NCBI RefSeq assembly: GCF_022836935.1
Contig: NZ_CP083241.1
Location: 124,001 to 188,000 of the forward strand
Length of the DNA: 64,000 nucleotides
Reading direction: 5' to 3'
DNA from: Ancylobacter polymorphus
Lineage (GTDB): Bacteria > Pseudomonadota > Alphaproteobacteria > Rhizobiales > Xanthobacteraceae
Positions 24,526 to 34,069 of the stretch are shown here, piece by piece. Position 1 is the first letter of the stretch. Each line of letters begins with the position of its first letter. Below the pieces are notes generated by a model. The model ran no database searches. It saw only the letters and a list, made by a program, of their open reading frames with translations, and had not been told where the DNA came from. Made by a program: the position numbers and the translations under genes.

Positions 24526-26669
24526 GTCTTGCGCAGGCCCGCCAGGAAGGTGCGGCCGGTGCCGTACTGACAGTAAATGTCGTAGGTGCAACTGGTGTAA
24601 TAGGTGGTGTCCGCGATGTTGCGCACATCCAGCGTCGCGGTGACGCCCTTCAGGCGGTCGCTGAACTGGCCGAGATCGTAGCGCAGCGAGGCATCGAACA
24701 ACGTGTAGCCGTCAACCTCGATGGTGTTGGCATCGTCGGCATAGCTCGGGCCCATCACCCGCACGCCACCGCCCGCCGTCAACCCGTTCAGCACGCCGGT
24801 GGTGAAGCGGTAGTTCAGCCAGAGCGAGCCGAAATAGTCCGGCACCGCCTGCGGCCGCTTGCCGACATAGTCCGCCACATTGGAGGCCGTTACCTTGGTG
24901 TCCAACAGGGTGACGGCGCCAATCATCTCGAGATTGGCGCTCAGATCCGCCCGCGCCTCGAATTCCACGCCGCGGGAGCGGATCTCGCCGGTCTGGACGT
25001 TGAAGCCGAGCACCGGGCCGGGCGTGAGGACATTCTGCTGGCGGATGTCGAAGGCGGAGAGGGTGAAGAGCGCATCCATAAAGGTCGGCTGGTACTTCAC
25101 GCCGATCTCGACCTGCTGCGCCTCGGTCGGCACGAAGGGCTGTCCCTCGGCATCGACACCAATGACCGGCTCGAACGAGGTGGAGTAGCTCGCGTAAGGC
25201 GCCACGCCGTTGTCGAACAGGTAGAGCAAGGCGGCGCGATACGTGGTGGCGGAAGAGGACTGATCCGAAGTGCTGCCGCCGGCAAGATGATTGTCGGTTT
25301 CCTGCGTCACCCAATCCTGCCGGATGCCCAGCACCGCCCGCCAGTTTCCGAGCGCGATCTGGTCCTGCAGGTAAAGGCCCGTCTGCTGGAGGATCTGCGT
25401 GTTGTCGATGAGGGTGAGGAAGGGCCCCGGCGCCACCCCATAGACGGGGTACACCACGTTGAGGCTCGGGGCCGCGCCCCATTGATAGGTCCAGTCGCTG
25501 GTGAACCACTGATAGTCGAGCCCGGTGATCACCTTGTGGCTGAGCGGCCCAGTGCCGAAGGTGAAGACCGCGCTGTTATCCGTGGCGACACCGCTCGCCT
25601 GCTCGGTGGAGATAACCGCCTGCCGGGGGATGATGCCGTCGGCGCTCATGGGGCCGGCCATCTGGATGCCCTGCAGGTCGCTGGACACCTCTGAATAGCG
25701 GGTGCTGGAGCGGATCTCGAACCAGTCGGTGAAACGATGTTCGAAGGAATAGCCGATGCCGCCCTGCTGGCGCGTGTACCCGTCGAAGTCGGGATCGCCG
25801 ACATTGACGGTCGGGCCGAGGAAAGCGCGGTACTGCGGCGGCGCGAGGAAGGTGGGGTAGATCGAATTGAAGTAGCCACCTTCGGGGTCGTTCTCATAGA
25901 ATGCGCTGATCGTCAGCCGCGTGTCGGTGCTCGGCTGCCAGGTGAGCGAGGGGGCAACGCCGAAGCGCTGCTCGTCGACATCGTCATATTGGGTGCCCGA
26001 GGTGCGGCCGATGGCGGAGAGGCTGTACTGCCACACGCCCGCCTCGTCGAAGGCGCCTTGAGTGGTGAGCCCCGCCTGCAGGCGGCCATAGGAACCTGTC
26101 TCGACCCGCAGCTCATTATAGGGAACAGCGCTCGGTTGGCGGCTGACCATGTTGACGAGGCCGCCAGGGCTGACCTGCCCGTACAGCACGGCGGACGGCC
26201 CCTTGAGCACATCGATGCGCTCCAGCAGGAAGGGGTCGATCTGGAACTGGCCGAAGGCCTGGCCGCGCGGAAGGCGAAGCCCATCGAGAAAGCCGACGAA
26301 GGTCGTCGACGTGCCGAAGCCGCCGAAACCTCGCAGGAAAAGTCCGTCAAAACGGTTCGTCGCATCGGGCGTGAAAACGCCCGCCGTGTACTGGAGCGCA
26401 CCGGCGACCGTCTGGGGATTCTGATCGTCCAGCTGCTTGCGGCTAATGACGTCTACCGATTGCGGCGTCTCGATGAGCGGCGTCTCGGTCTTGGTGGCGG
26501 CGGAATCCCGCCGTACGACGATCGTCTCGTCGGAGGCGCGTTCGCCATCGCCCTCCACCGTGACCGGCGGCAGCACGATGGCCTCTTCGGCGCTGGCGAT
26601 GAACGCGACGGAGCCAAGCAATATTGTAGTCATTCCAAATAAAACGCTGCGTCCACCGTGCGTTCGCAT
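24519..26669 (-). CDS. TonB-dependent siderophore receptor (FhuA/FpvA-like)
   Basis: A 716-residue outer-membrane receptor. The signal peptide is residues 1-27 (ending ASA-EE). The plug shows ETPQSVDVISRKQLDDQNPQT and VLKGPSAVLYGQVSPGGLVNMVS, both hallmarks of ferrichrome-type receptors. The barrel runs to an aromatic C-terminus (LAGLRKTW), including a Cys pair in YYTSCTYDIYCQYG. No STN signalling domain is present. It is the first gene of the five-gene siderophore operon and is divergent from a TetR gene, so both probably share a control region at 26670-26860. Confidence 0.92.
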   Translation of the reverse strand: MRTHGGRSVLFGMTTILLGSVAFIASAEEAIVLPPVTVEGDGERASDETIVVRRDSAATKTETPLIETPQSVDVISRKQLDDQNPQTVAGALQYTAGVFTPDATNRFDGLFLRGFGGFGTSTTFVGFLDGLRLPRGQAFGQFQIDPFLLERIDVLKGPSAVLYGQVSPGGLVNMVSRQPSAVPYNELRVETGSYGRLQAGLTTQGAFDEAGVWQYSLSAIGRTSGTQYDDVDEQRFGVAPSLTWQPSTDTRLTISAFYENDPEGGYFNSIYPTFLAPPQYRAFLGPTVNVGDPDFDGYTRQQGGIGYSFEHRFTDWFEIRSSTRYSEVSSDLQGIQMAGPMSADGIIPRQAVISTEQASGVATDNSAVFTFGTGPLSHKVITGLDYQWFTSDWTYQWGAAPSLNVVYPVYGVAPGPFLTLIDNTQILQQTGLYLQDQIALGNWRAVLGIRQDWVTQETDNHLAGGSTSDQSSSATTYRAALLYLFDNGVAPYASYSTSFEPVIGVDAEGQPFVPTEAQQVEIGVKYQPTFMDALFTLSAFDIRQQNVLTPGPVLGFNVQTGEIRSRGVEFEARADLSANLEMIGAVTLLDTKVTASNVADYVGKRPQAVPDYFGSLWLNYRFTTGVLNGLTAGGGVRVMGPSYADDANTIEVDGYTLFDASLRYDLGQFSDRLKGVTATLDVRNIADTTYYTSCTYDIYCQYGTGRTFLAGLRKTW

Positions 26670-26860
26670 TGTAGTGTCCCGTCTGGCGATGCCTTATGTC
26701 TCTGGATTCTGCGCATAACAGAAACGGGACGATAACGTCCAGTTAATTTCCAGCGCTGTCGGATCACCGCCACAAGGCTGTTGCCAAGCAGCAACGGAAC
26801 GCTTGCGTTTGGTTATTGAGCAAGGTTAGATGCGTTCTAAATAATTCTTCGCGGGGGCAG
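26670..26860. promoter_or_regulatory. Divergent promoter region of the siderophore operon and tetR
   Basis: GTCCCGT near 26680 and ACGGGAC near 26730 form a distant inverted repeat, and AT-rich GTTCTAAATAATTC (around 26832-26846) precedes the tetR start. Iron-responsive or TetR operators are expected here, but no site matches a Fur, RirA or Irr consensus well enough to name. Confidence 0.4.
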
Positions 26861-27559
26861 ATGACGCAGCAACGGGCAGAGGCGCGGGTGGTGCCAAGCA
26901 GCAAGGTGAGGGTACGCGAGGCGGTTGCGGCTCCGGTACCGGCGCGCGGCGGGCGGCCGACCAAGAAGGCCGCGGAGGAGCTCGGGCATCGGATCCTCGC
27001 CACGGCCGCGCGCCTGTTCTCCACCCAGGGGTTCGCCGCCACCACAATGGAGCAGGTGGCCACGGCATGTGGAGCCGGCAAGGACACTATCTATCGCCGC
27101 TATCCCTCGAAGGCGGCGCTGTTCACGGCGCTGATGGACCAGTTGCGCGCCAGCGTGGTCGCCGAGATTGATGCGGCGCTGGAGCCGGAGAGCGCGCCGC
27201 TGGACCGTCTCAAGTCCTATGCCCGCCGCCTGCTGGCCATCAATTTGCGCCAGGATATGCTGGCGCTCAATCGCGTGGCGTTGGCGGAGGCCGTTCCCTC
27301 TGGCGGGGTACGGGCGCCAGCGGGCGAGGACGATCCCTTCATGGTCCGGTTCGCCCATCTTGTGGCGGCGGCGCAGGCGGAGGGCGAGCTTGCTACGGGA
27401 GATGCCCTGTTCATCGCCGACCAGTTGCTCTACGCCACTTCCATCAAGCCGATGATCCGCGCGATGCTGGGCGACGAAAGTTTCGCCGAGACCAGCGCGC
27501 AGGACCGCTATTTCGAACAGGCATGGTCACTGGTCCTGGCTGGCGTGGCGCGGTCCTGA
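26861..27559 (+). CDS. TetR/AcrR-family transcriptional regulator
   Basis: A 232-residue repressor-type regulator. The TetR HTH is clear: HRILATAARLFSTQGFAATTMEQVA followed by CGAGKDTIYRRYPSKAALF. The C-terminal ligand domain shows a TetR_C-like segment (FAHLVAAAQAEGEL ... FIADQLLYA). Translation from ATG 26861 (GGGGGCAG upstream) leaves about 35 extra N-terminal residues rich in Ala/Pro/Arg. Being divergent from the siderophore receptor, it likely regulates that operon; the ligand is unknown. Confidence 0.88.
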   Translation: MTQQRAEARVVPSSKVRVREAVAAPVPARGGRPTKKAAEELGHRILATAARLFSTQGFAATTMEQVATACGAGKDTIYRRYPSKAALFTALMDQLRASVVAEIDAALEPESAPLDRLKSYARRLLAINLRQDMLALNRVALAEAVPSGGVRAPAGEDDPFMVRFAHLVAAAQAEGELATGDALFIADQLLYATSIKPMIRAMLGDESFAETSAQDRYFEQAWSLVLAGVARS

Positions 27560-27895
27560 GCTGGGTGGCTTGCTTCGCCGATTAACTTAGGGTGGACACC
27601 ATCTCTGCCGCTCTCCACCTGCTAGTTGAACGGCCCCGGCTCCAACGGAGGGCCTCTGGTTTAAGCCGTCCAGCCTTTGCTCGTCGAGCACCGGGCAGAA
27701 GAAGGCGCCAGGGTGACGCCCGAAGCGAGTCACCTGACCAGCATAGAACGCTTGTGGGAGACGGCGATGATTGGCGAACCGTGTCGCGCTAGGAGCATAC
27801 ATACCAAATGGTACCACGGAGCGTCGGTTCGGGGGCCGGAAGCAGACTTTCCGCTATTGGGGACTTCAAATGAGAAGCAGACATTTCAATCCGTG
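27560..27895. other. Intergenic region with no supported gene
   Basis: Several short open frames exist on both strands, but none shows a recognisable domain, a convincing start or codon use like neighbouring genes. It lies between the converging ends of tetR and the aldolase-family gene. No clear terminator hairpin with a T-tract is seen. Confidence 0.4.
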
Positions 27896-28567
27896 TCATC
27901 CGAGCGGCAACTTTTCGAACGGATGTAAGTCGCCTGCAGGAAAACGGCGTTCCAGTTCGGTGACCTGCTCACAGGTCAGCGTGCGGGTCTTCTGGCCCTG
28001 CAGCATGAGGTACAGCTTGGCGGTCTCCTCCAGTTCCTCGGTCGAATAGACCGCCGAGGCAAGGTCCGTGCCCGCGACTACCGGCCCGTGATTGGCGAGC
28101 AAGACCGCGCGATGGTCGCGTGCCTTGTTCGCCACTTCGATAGCGAGGGTCTCTTCGCCCGGCGGGTGATAGGGAATGAGCGGCAGCTTGCCGACGCGCA
28201 TCACGTAATAGGGCGTGAGAGCCGGCAGCACATCATTCTGGTCGATGCCGCACAGGCAGCTCACCGCGACGGAATGGGTGGAATGCAGATGCACCACCGC
28301 CCGCGCCTTCGGCCGCTCGCTATAGATGGCGCGGTGCAGGAAGGCTTCCTTAGTTGGAGGATCGCCGGAGACGAGTCGGCAGTCGGCGTCGAGCTTCGAG
28401 ATGCGGGCCGGATCGAGATCGCCAAGCGAGGAGCCGGTCGGCGTCATTAGCCAGCCATCCTCGGTGCGGACGCTGATGTTGCCGGTCGAGCCGGAAGTAA
28501 GCCCACGGTCGAACAGCGACTTGCCGTGTTTGGCGATTTCCTCGCGCAGCTGCGTTTCGCTCGACAT
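27896..28567 (-). CDS. otnC: Class II aldolase-family 3-oxo-tetronate 4-phosphate decarboxylase (OtnC-like)
   Basis: A 223-residue class II aldolase/adducin-family enzyme. GLTSGSTGNISVR (phosphate-binding), PTKEAFLHRAIYSERP with Glu, AVVHLHSTHSVAVSCL with the zinc His pair and LLANHGPVVAG with a further zinc His are all present. With a four-carbon acid-sugar kinase just upstream, it fits OtnC, which decarboxylates 3-oxo-tetronate 4-phosphate to dihydroxyacetone phosphate. ATG at 28567 is used; an in-frame extension lies inside the kinase gene. It is the last gene of the seven-gene operon. Confidence 0.82.
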   Translation of the reverse strand: MSSETQLREEIAKHGKSLFDRGLTSGSTGNISVRTEDGWLMTPTGSSLGDLDPARISKLDADCRLVSGDPPTKEAFLHRAIYSERPKARAVVHLHSTHSVAVSCLCGIDQNDVLPALTPYYVMRVGKLPLIPYHPPGEETLAIEVANKARDHRAVLLANHGPVVAGTDLASAVYSTEELEETAKLYLMLQGQKTRTLTCEQVTELERRFPAGDLHPFEKLPLG

Positions 28568-28575
28568 CTTGGCCC

Positions 28576-29823
28576 TCAGAATGGCGTTGCCAGTGCCCGC
28601 TCGAAGAAATCCGGCCCGCCGAAATTTCCGCTCTTCAGGGCGATCTCGAGTGCGGGTTCGTTGATGGTGCGCGTCCAGGGCACGCCGGGCGCAATCTCGC
28701 TGCCGATCTCCAGCGCCGTAATGCCAAGAGCCGAGACCACCGCACCCGATGTTTCGCCGCCCGCAACCATGAGACGGGAGACGCCGCCGGCAACCGCCTC
28801 GCGCACCAGAGCGGACAAGGCCCGCTCCATCATTTCGCCCGCTCGCTCGCGGCCGTATCGTGCCTGATTGGCTGCAACCTCCGCCGGATCGGCGGAGCCA
28901 TAGACCACGACGGGCTGTGCGGGGGGCTGCGCGTGCAGCCATTTCGCGGCCTTCTCGACGATGGGCTCACCCGCCGCGATCCCGTCCATATCCAGCTTGT
29001 GGTGCGGCCAGATCACCATCGCCCGGCGCAGCTGCTCGCGTGTCGCCGCCGAGCAGCTCCCGGCCAGCACGATGACCCGTCCGCGTGAGGAGGATGTGAT
29101 GGTGGAGGTTTTGCGTGGCGCCGCAGTGCGTTCCGTCGCGAGGCCTATGGCGATGGCCGAGCCACCGGTGATGAGACGACTGTCGCGCGCCGCGCGGCCG
29201 ATTGCCATGAGGTCGCTATCGGTGACCGCATCTGTGACGAGATAGCGGATGCCGTCCCGCGCCGCCTGCGCGAAAGCTGAGCGGATCGCCTGCGTTCCTT
29301 TGGCGACAACCGCATGCGGCACCAGCCCGACCTTGTAGCGTGACTGTTCGGCCATCAGTTCGACGAGATTGGACCGTCGCATCGGGGTGAGCGGATGGTC
29401 CCTCATGGACGAGTTCTGAAGCAGCCTGTCGCCGACGAACAGATGCCCCTGATAGATGGTGCGGCAATTGGTGGGGAAGGCCGGGCACACGATCGCGGGG
29501 CCGGCACCGAGAGCATCACCGAGCGCATCTGCGACCGGGCCGATATTGCCTGCCGCGGTGGAATCGAAGGTCGAGCAATATTTGAACAGAATCTGCCCGG
29601 CGCCCTGTGTTTTCAGCCACCTAAGAGCGTCGAGCGACTGCTGGACGGCTTCCGCCGCCGGAATGGTGCGCGACTTCAGCGCAACGACGATCGCGTCCGC
29701 CGGCGGCAGGGGCTGATCCGGTACGCCTATCACGAACAGCACGCGGCGTCCGTCACGGGCGAGGATGCCAGCTAGATCGGTCGCGCCGGTGAAATCATCG
29801 GCAATGGCTCCGAGCACGGTCAC
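28576..29823 (-). CDS. otnK: Four-carbon acid-sugar kinase (OtnK-like)
   Basis: A 415-residue kinase of the DUF1537 family. The N-terminal motif GAIADDFTGATDLAGILARDG and the C-terminal nucleotide-binding region LMVAGGETSGAVVSALG are diagnostic. Members phosphorylate 3-oxo-tetronate or related acids at C4. GTG at 29823 overlaps the racemase stop (GTGA). Next to an OtnC-like decarboxylase it would deliver dihydroxyacetone phosphate to central metabolism. The stereochemistry of the substrate (L-threonate, D-erythronate or a branched acid) cannot be read. Confidence 0.85.
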   Translation of the reverse strand: MTVLGAIADDFTGATDLAGILARDGRRVLFVIGVPDQPLPPADAIVVALKSRTIPAAEAVQQSLDALRWLKTQGAGQILFKYCSTFDSTAAGNIGPVADALGDALGAGPAIVCPAFPTNCRTIYQGHLFVGDRLLQNSSMRDHPLTPMRRSNLVELMAEQSRYKVGLVPHAVVAKGTQAIRSAFAQAARDGIRYLVTDAVTDSDLMAIGRAARDSRLITGGSAIAIGLATERTAAPRKTSTITSSSRGRVIVLAGSCSAATREQLRRAMVIWPHHKLDMDGIAAGEPIVEKAAKWLHAQPPAQPVVVYGSADPAEVAANQARYGRERAGEMMERALSALVREAVAGGVSRLMVAGGETSGAVVSALGITALEIGSEIAPGVPWTRTINEPALEIALKSGNFGGPDFFERALATPF

Positions 29824-30476
29824 GCCCTCTGGTTGATCCGGTCGCGCAGGGCGTTGACGGCAGCGCTTGGGCTGGTGAGCACAGACCGGCCAAGCGCCTG
29901 TTCTACTGTTACTTTTGCCCGCGAGGTCGAGAACTGTGCGAGCATGATGGCATCGCAATCTGCGAGTTCGGAGGCACGCTCGGCGACGAGGCGGTTATGG
30001 GCTTCGGTGTCTCCAGCCCTCAGCGCCTCGATGGCGCCTTCGACCAGAATGGTCTCGAGCCGGGCATCGCTGCCGACCGCCGCCTCGCGAAACTCGGCCT
30101 CCATGGTGGCAATCGCAGGGGCGAAAGTGGCGAGCATGCCGATGCGCTTTCCGGCGCTAAGTGCCTGTACGAACATCGCTTCGTTCGGTTTGAGCACCGG
30201 CACCGGCAATCGCTTCGCCGCCTCTTCAATTGCCGGGCCGAAAGCTGAGCAGGTGAAGAGGATGCCGTCGGCGCCGGTCAGCACCGCGTAATCCGCCAAG
30301 ATATTGATACGGCTGGACATTTCGACCGAAAGCGAGCCCTCCGCGGCGCGGTCGGCGGAGAGGCTGTCCTCCAGCAAATTGGTGCAGCGCGCCTCCGGCC
30401 ACAGCGCCGCGAAGGCGCTGGTGATCGGCTCGATCGCGACTTCAACGGCGTGGATGAGTGCTATCCTCGGCGACAT
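29820..30476 (-). CDS. Asp/Glu/hydantoin racemase-superfamily protein
   Basis: A 218-residue protein with the racemase fold. ILFTCSAFGPAIEEA supplies the first catalytic Cys in the TCSAFG motif, but the second half reads IMLAQFSTSRAK, where the usual second Cys region has no Cys. A one-Cys version would not be a simple two-base racemase, so it may isomerise or hydrolyse a sugar-acid intermediate. Start ATG 30476. It lies between the SAF-domain oxidoreductase and the kinase in one operon. Confidence 0.75.
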   Translation of the reverse strand: MSPRIALIHAVEVAIEPITSAFAALWPEARCTNLLEDSLSADRAAEGSLSVEMSSRINILADYAVLTGADGILFTCSAFGPAIEEAAKRLPVPVLKPNEAMFVQALSAGKRIGMLATFAPAIATMEAEFREAAVGSDARLETILVEGAIEALRAGDTEAHNRLVAERASELADCDAIMLAQFSTSRAKVTVEQALGRSVLTSPSAAVNALRDRINQRA

Positions 30477-30481
30477 CTTTG

Positions 30482-31921
30482 TTACGCCACAAGGGTTTGC
30501 GCGGGCTCGCGCAGGAAGGTTTCGTCCTGCAGCCGGCGCAGACGCCACAGCTCGGAGCCGGCCGGCTCCTCGATCATGTCGTAGGTGACGACCGTGCCCG
30601 CCGGGATGTCCACGCGCGCCCGATTGCCGGTCAAAAGGGCGGAAATCACCGGATTTCCGGGCGCAATGGGCGCGGCGGGCACAATTCGGGCGCTCAATTG
30701 CGGGCTGTGGTCGTTGCCGAACACATCGCCCGCTTTGATGTCGCGCGCGGTCACCTTGATCAGGTCGTAGCGCGGCAGGAAATTATCCGAGGCGGTGTCG
30801 AGGCCGAGCAGGCCCGCGACCAGCAGCGAGCTCGAGGTCTCCACGCCACAGAGATGATAGGGCCGGTAGATCACCGCCGTGGTGTCGTCGTAATTCGCGA
30901 TCTGGCCCTTGGTCGTCAGCACATGGTTGGAATAGGCGTTGTCGCAACGCACCACCAGGAACACGCCGCCACCGAGACCCGATTCGATCGGCGCACGCAT
31001 GCAGGTGGCGAGGTCGATGATGCCATCGCGCTCGAAAATGCCGCCCTGCTCCTTGGAGCAATAGGCCACGGGGATTTCAGTGATGCGCAGGGGTGCATGG
31101 ACCAGCGTGTCGATGGCGGGAGCAAGGCCGGTGTAGTTGGCCGCCACCGTCATCTCGCACAGATCGTAGGAACCGGGCTGCGGCAGAAGGCTGAGGATCT
31201 GCGCGCGCTTCTCGATATATTCGGCCGCCCGCCCCTTCGGGATCATCTCCAGATATTTGCGGTCTTCCGGCGCAATGGTGATGGTCTCCTGATAGGGCGC
31301 GTGGATCTTCTTGTCGGTCTTGATGGTGACGGTGCCGCGCGCCTCGTCATAGATGTACTCGCCATCGGTCGCCTTGCCGCCGCTGATCACAGTGAGCCCG
31401 ATCGACTTCGCCCATTCATAGAGCTGGATCAGCAGGCCGTGCTGGTCGCCATCGACCGGCGTGTAGACAACGCCGACCTCACCGGCCATGCGCTTGAGCA
31501 GCGGGCCGATGCTGGCGTCGCAGTCCTTGGTGATCATGGCGACATGCTTGCGATTGGCGAAAGCATCGAGCGTGTAGACCGCGCTCGCTTCCGGCACGCC
31601 GGTGCTCTCGCAGACGATATCGACCTCGGGAATGCGGGCGATGATCTCGCAGCGGTCGGTATAGACCCGCTTGCCCTGCGCGATCTGTTCCTGAGCCTCG
31701 CCCTCGCTGGTGCAATAGGCGAGCTCCGCCTCGTCGAAGCCAGCTTTGAGATAGGCGCCTTTCGCGGCTTCCAGCGAGAGGTCCGCCACCGCGATCACGC
31801 GCAGCATCGGGGTGTAGGGGTCCTGGGTGACGATGGCGGTGCCGTAATTGCCGGCACCGATGACCCCGACCCGAACCACGTCCTTCGTGGCGAACTTCTT
31901 GTAGAGATGATGATAGATCAT
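30482..31921 (-). CDS. NAD(P)-dependent oxidoreductase with C-terminal SAF domain
   Basis: A 479-residue protein. Residues 15-45 form a Rossmann dinucleotide site (VVRVGVIGAGNYGTAIV) of the homoserine-dehydrogenase/Gfo-Idh type; VDIVCESTGVPEAS follows. The C-terminus (about 385-460) is SAF-like (DLIKVTARDIKAGDVFG ... IPAGTVVTYDMI). Proteins of this design accompany sugar-acid catabolic operons and probably oxidise a hydroxy acid to the oxo acid. Here it sits between the TctA transporter gene and the kinase/decarboxylase pair, in the place usually filled by LtnD/ErnD-type dehydrogenases. Confidence 0.78.
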   Translation of the reverse strand: MIYHHLYKKFATKDVVRVGVIGAGNYGTAIVTQDPYTPMLRVIAVADLSLEAAKGAYLKAGFDEAELAYCTSEGEAQEQIAQGKRVYTDRCEIIARIPEVDIVCESTGVPEASAVYTLDAFANRKHVAMITKDCDASIGPLLKRMAGEVGVVYTPVDGDQHGLLIQLYEWAKSIGLTVISGGKATDGEYIYDEARGTVTIKTDKKIHAPYQETITIAPEDRKYLEMIPKGRAAEYIEKRAQILSLLPQPGSYDLCEMTVAANYTGLAPAIDTLVHAPLRITEIPVAYCSKEQGGIFERDGIIDLATCMRAPIESGLGGGVFLVVRCDNAYSNHVLTTKGQIANYDDTTAVIYRPYHLCGVETSSSLLVAGLLGLDTASDNFLPRYDLIKVTARDIKAGDVFGNDHSPQLSARIVPAAPIAPGNPVISALLTGNRARVDIPAGTVVTYDMIEEPAGSELWRLRRLQDETFLREPAQTLVA

Positions 31922-31977
31922 GGACGTGCTCTCTCAGGTAAGTCTGGGCAGGCGCGTGGGTGGTGAGGTGACAGGCG

Positions 31978-33507
31978 TCAGGCGCGCGCGGTGATCGCGT
32001 CGTCCCGCTTGGCCTTGTCGTGCTTGGCCTTGGCGCGACACTTCATCAGCAGGGGCACCACGAACAGGGCGAGGGTGATGGCGAAGATCGCCAGCGCGAT
32101 CGGGCTCTTGAAGAACACGCTGAGATCGCCATCCGAGGCCACCAGCGTGCGGCGGATGCCGCGCTCCAGCATCGGGCCGAGGATCAGGCCGAGCACCAGC
32201 GGCACCGGCGGGTAGCCGAGCTTCGACATCAGATAGCCGACCACGCCGAAGCCGATGGCGAGCGAGACGTCGAACATCGAGTAGTTGATCGAGAACACGC
32301 CGTAGATCACCACCGCGATCACGATCGGATAGAGATAACCGGGCTTGAGGAAGGCGCAGGCGGCGAGCAGCGGGGTGAGCAGGATGGTGATCGCCACCAG
32401 CGCCAGGTTGCCGATGTAGAAGCTGCCGAACACGGTCCACACGAAGGCCGGCTGGGTGGCGAACAGCATCGGGCCGGGCTGGAGGCCGATCATCAGCAGG
32501 CCGCCCATCAGCACCGCCGTGGTTCCGGAACCGGGAATGCCGAGCGCGAACATCGGGATCATCGAACCATAGGACGCCGCATTATTGGCGGCCTCCGGCG
32601 CGGCGACGCCTTCCATGGCGCCATTGCCGAACTGCTCGGGGTGCTTTGACTGCCGCTTGGCGAACGCATAGGAGATCATGGTCGCCGCCGTGGCGCCGGC
32701 GCCGGGCAGAACGCCGACGAAGAAGCCGATCAGCGAGCCGGAGATCAGTTCGCGCCAGCAGCGCAGCGTGTCGCTGATCTTCGGCAGGAGCTCGCGGAAG
32801 CGGAAGCGCGCGGTGGTGCTGGATTCATCCGCAGCCGGCGTTGCCAGCATTTCGGCAAGGCCGAACAGGCCGACGGCGAGGATGGAGAACTCGATGCCAT
32901 CGAACAGCCGGACATCGCCGAAATCAAAGCGCGGCATGCCCATGATCGGATAGAGACCGATGGTGCCGAGCCAGACGCCGAGGAACAGCGCGATGAACGC
33001 CTTCACCGGGTCCGCGCCGCCGAGCACGCTGACCAGCGACAGCGAGAAGATCATCAGCGCGGTCATCTCGATCGGGCCGAAGGCGATGGCCGCTTTGGCA
33101 ATCGTAGTGGCGAAGGCGGTGAGCAGCACCAGGCCGATAAGGCCGCCAATGAAGGAGGCGGCGACGCTGATGCCAAGCGCAACGCCGGCCTTACCCTGCT
33201 TGGCCATCTGGTAGCCGTCGATGACGGTCATGGTCGCCGACGAGTCGCCGGGGATGCCGAGCAGGATGGCGGTGACGGCGCCGCCATATTGCGCGCCGTA
33301 ATACACCGCGCCGAGCGCAGCGATGGCGGCAGTGCCATCAAAGCTGACGGCGACCGGCAGCAGGATCGCGACGCCGGCGGTCGGGCCGAGGCCCGGCAGC
33401 GCGCCGATGAACAGGCCGATGACGGCACCGACCATGATCGCCAGAAGGATCGACGGTTCGGAGGCGGCGGACAGGCCGCCGAGCAGCAGGGTCCAGGTCT
33501 CGGTCAT
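31978..33507 (-). CDS. tctA: Tripartite tricarboxylate transporter large permease TctA
   Basis: A 509-residue membrane protein with about 11-12 helices. The family motifs [17 protein letters not shown] and [22 protein letters not shown], plus the mirrored [17 protein letters not shown] and [20 protein letters not shown], are all present. It uses an ion gradient to import carboxylates bound by TctC. The gene follows tctB after 21 bases. Confidence 0.93.
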   Translation of the reverse strand: MTETWTLLLGGLSAASEPSILLAIMVGAVIGLFIGALPGLGPTAGVAILLPVAVSFDGTAAIAALGAVYYGAQYGGAVTAILLGIPGDSSATMTVIDGYQMAKQGKAGVALGISVAASFIGGLIGLVLLTAFATTIAKAAIAFGPIEMTALMIFSLSLVSVLGGADPVKAFIALFLGVWLGTIGLYPIMGMPRFDFGDVRLFDGIEFSILAVGLFGLAEMLATPAADESSTTARFRFRELLPKISDTLRCWRELISGSLIGFFVGVLPGAGATAATMISYAFAKRQSKHPEQFGNGAMEGVAAPEAANNAASYGSMIPMFALGIPGSGTTAVLMGGLLMIGLQPGPMLFATQPAFVWTVFGSFYIGNLALVAITILLTPLLAACAFLKPGYLYPIVIAVVIYGVFSINYSMFDVSLAIGFGVVGYLMSKLGYPPVPLVLGLILGPMLERGIRRTLVASDGDLSVFFKSPIALAIFAITLALFVVPLLMKCRAKAKHDKAKRDDAITARA

Positions 33508-33528
33508 GATTGCATTCTCCCTCTCGCG

Positions 33529-33993
33529 TCAGATCAGCGGGACGCCGAGGAGGTTGGCGAAGGTGAAATAGAGGATGGCAGTCATCACCAGCGCGATGGC
33601 GGTGAGCACCACGTAGAAGCGGATGTTGCGCGGGCCGAACACGGCGCCGATGGCCAGCATCAGCACGAAGATTGCCGGGGTCATGCCAATGGCAAAGGCC
33701 AGCACGATGAAGCCGGCCATCAGGGCGGAGGCGCCGAGCACCTTGCCGATTTCGCCATAAGGAATGTCGGTGAGGCCGAGGTCGGCCAGCGTCGCGCCGT
33801 CGCGATGGAAGGCGCGATAGGCGTTGACGGCCGCGCAGACCACGAGGCCGAGGCCCACCCAGAACGGGAAGAAGCCGCCGCCGGGAACGCCGTTCTCGGC
33901 AAAGCCATAGCCGATGCCCTGAAAGACGATCCAGCCACCGAAGATGACGAGGATGATGGAGACGTAGATATCGAGCTGGCGGACCTGCAGCAT
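33529..33993 (-). CDS. tctB: Tripartite tricarboxylate transporter small permease TctB
   Basis: A 154-residue four-helix membrane protein; ATG 33993 begins MLQVRQLDIYVSIILVIFGG. The pattern of two helical pairs and the PGGGFFPFWVGLGLV segment are typical of TctB. It is placed between tctC and tctA. Confidence 0.88.
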   Translation of the reverse strand: MLQVRQLDIYVSIILVIFGGWIVFQGIGYGFAENGVPGGGFFPFWVGLGLVVCAAVNAYRAFHRDGATLADLGLTDIPYGEIGKVLGASALMAGFIVLAFAIGMTPAIFVLMLAIGAVFGPRNIRFYVVLTAIALVMTAILYFTFANLLGVPLI

Positions 33994-34069
33994 GCGGACC
34001 TCCCCTGCGCGTGATGAATGGACAAGATGGGCCCCGGTGCTCCGCCCGATGCGGCGCACCGGCAGCCGA

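Noticed and set aside
27560..27895. Small open frames resembling possible insertion-sequence scraps
   Set aside because: No transposase motif, inverted repeat or target duplication could be found.
30458..31966. About 500-codon plus-strand frame opposite the SAF oxidoreductase
   Set aside because: Shadow of the real gene; the minus strand has a Rossmann motif and SAF domain.
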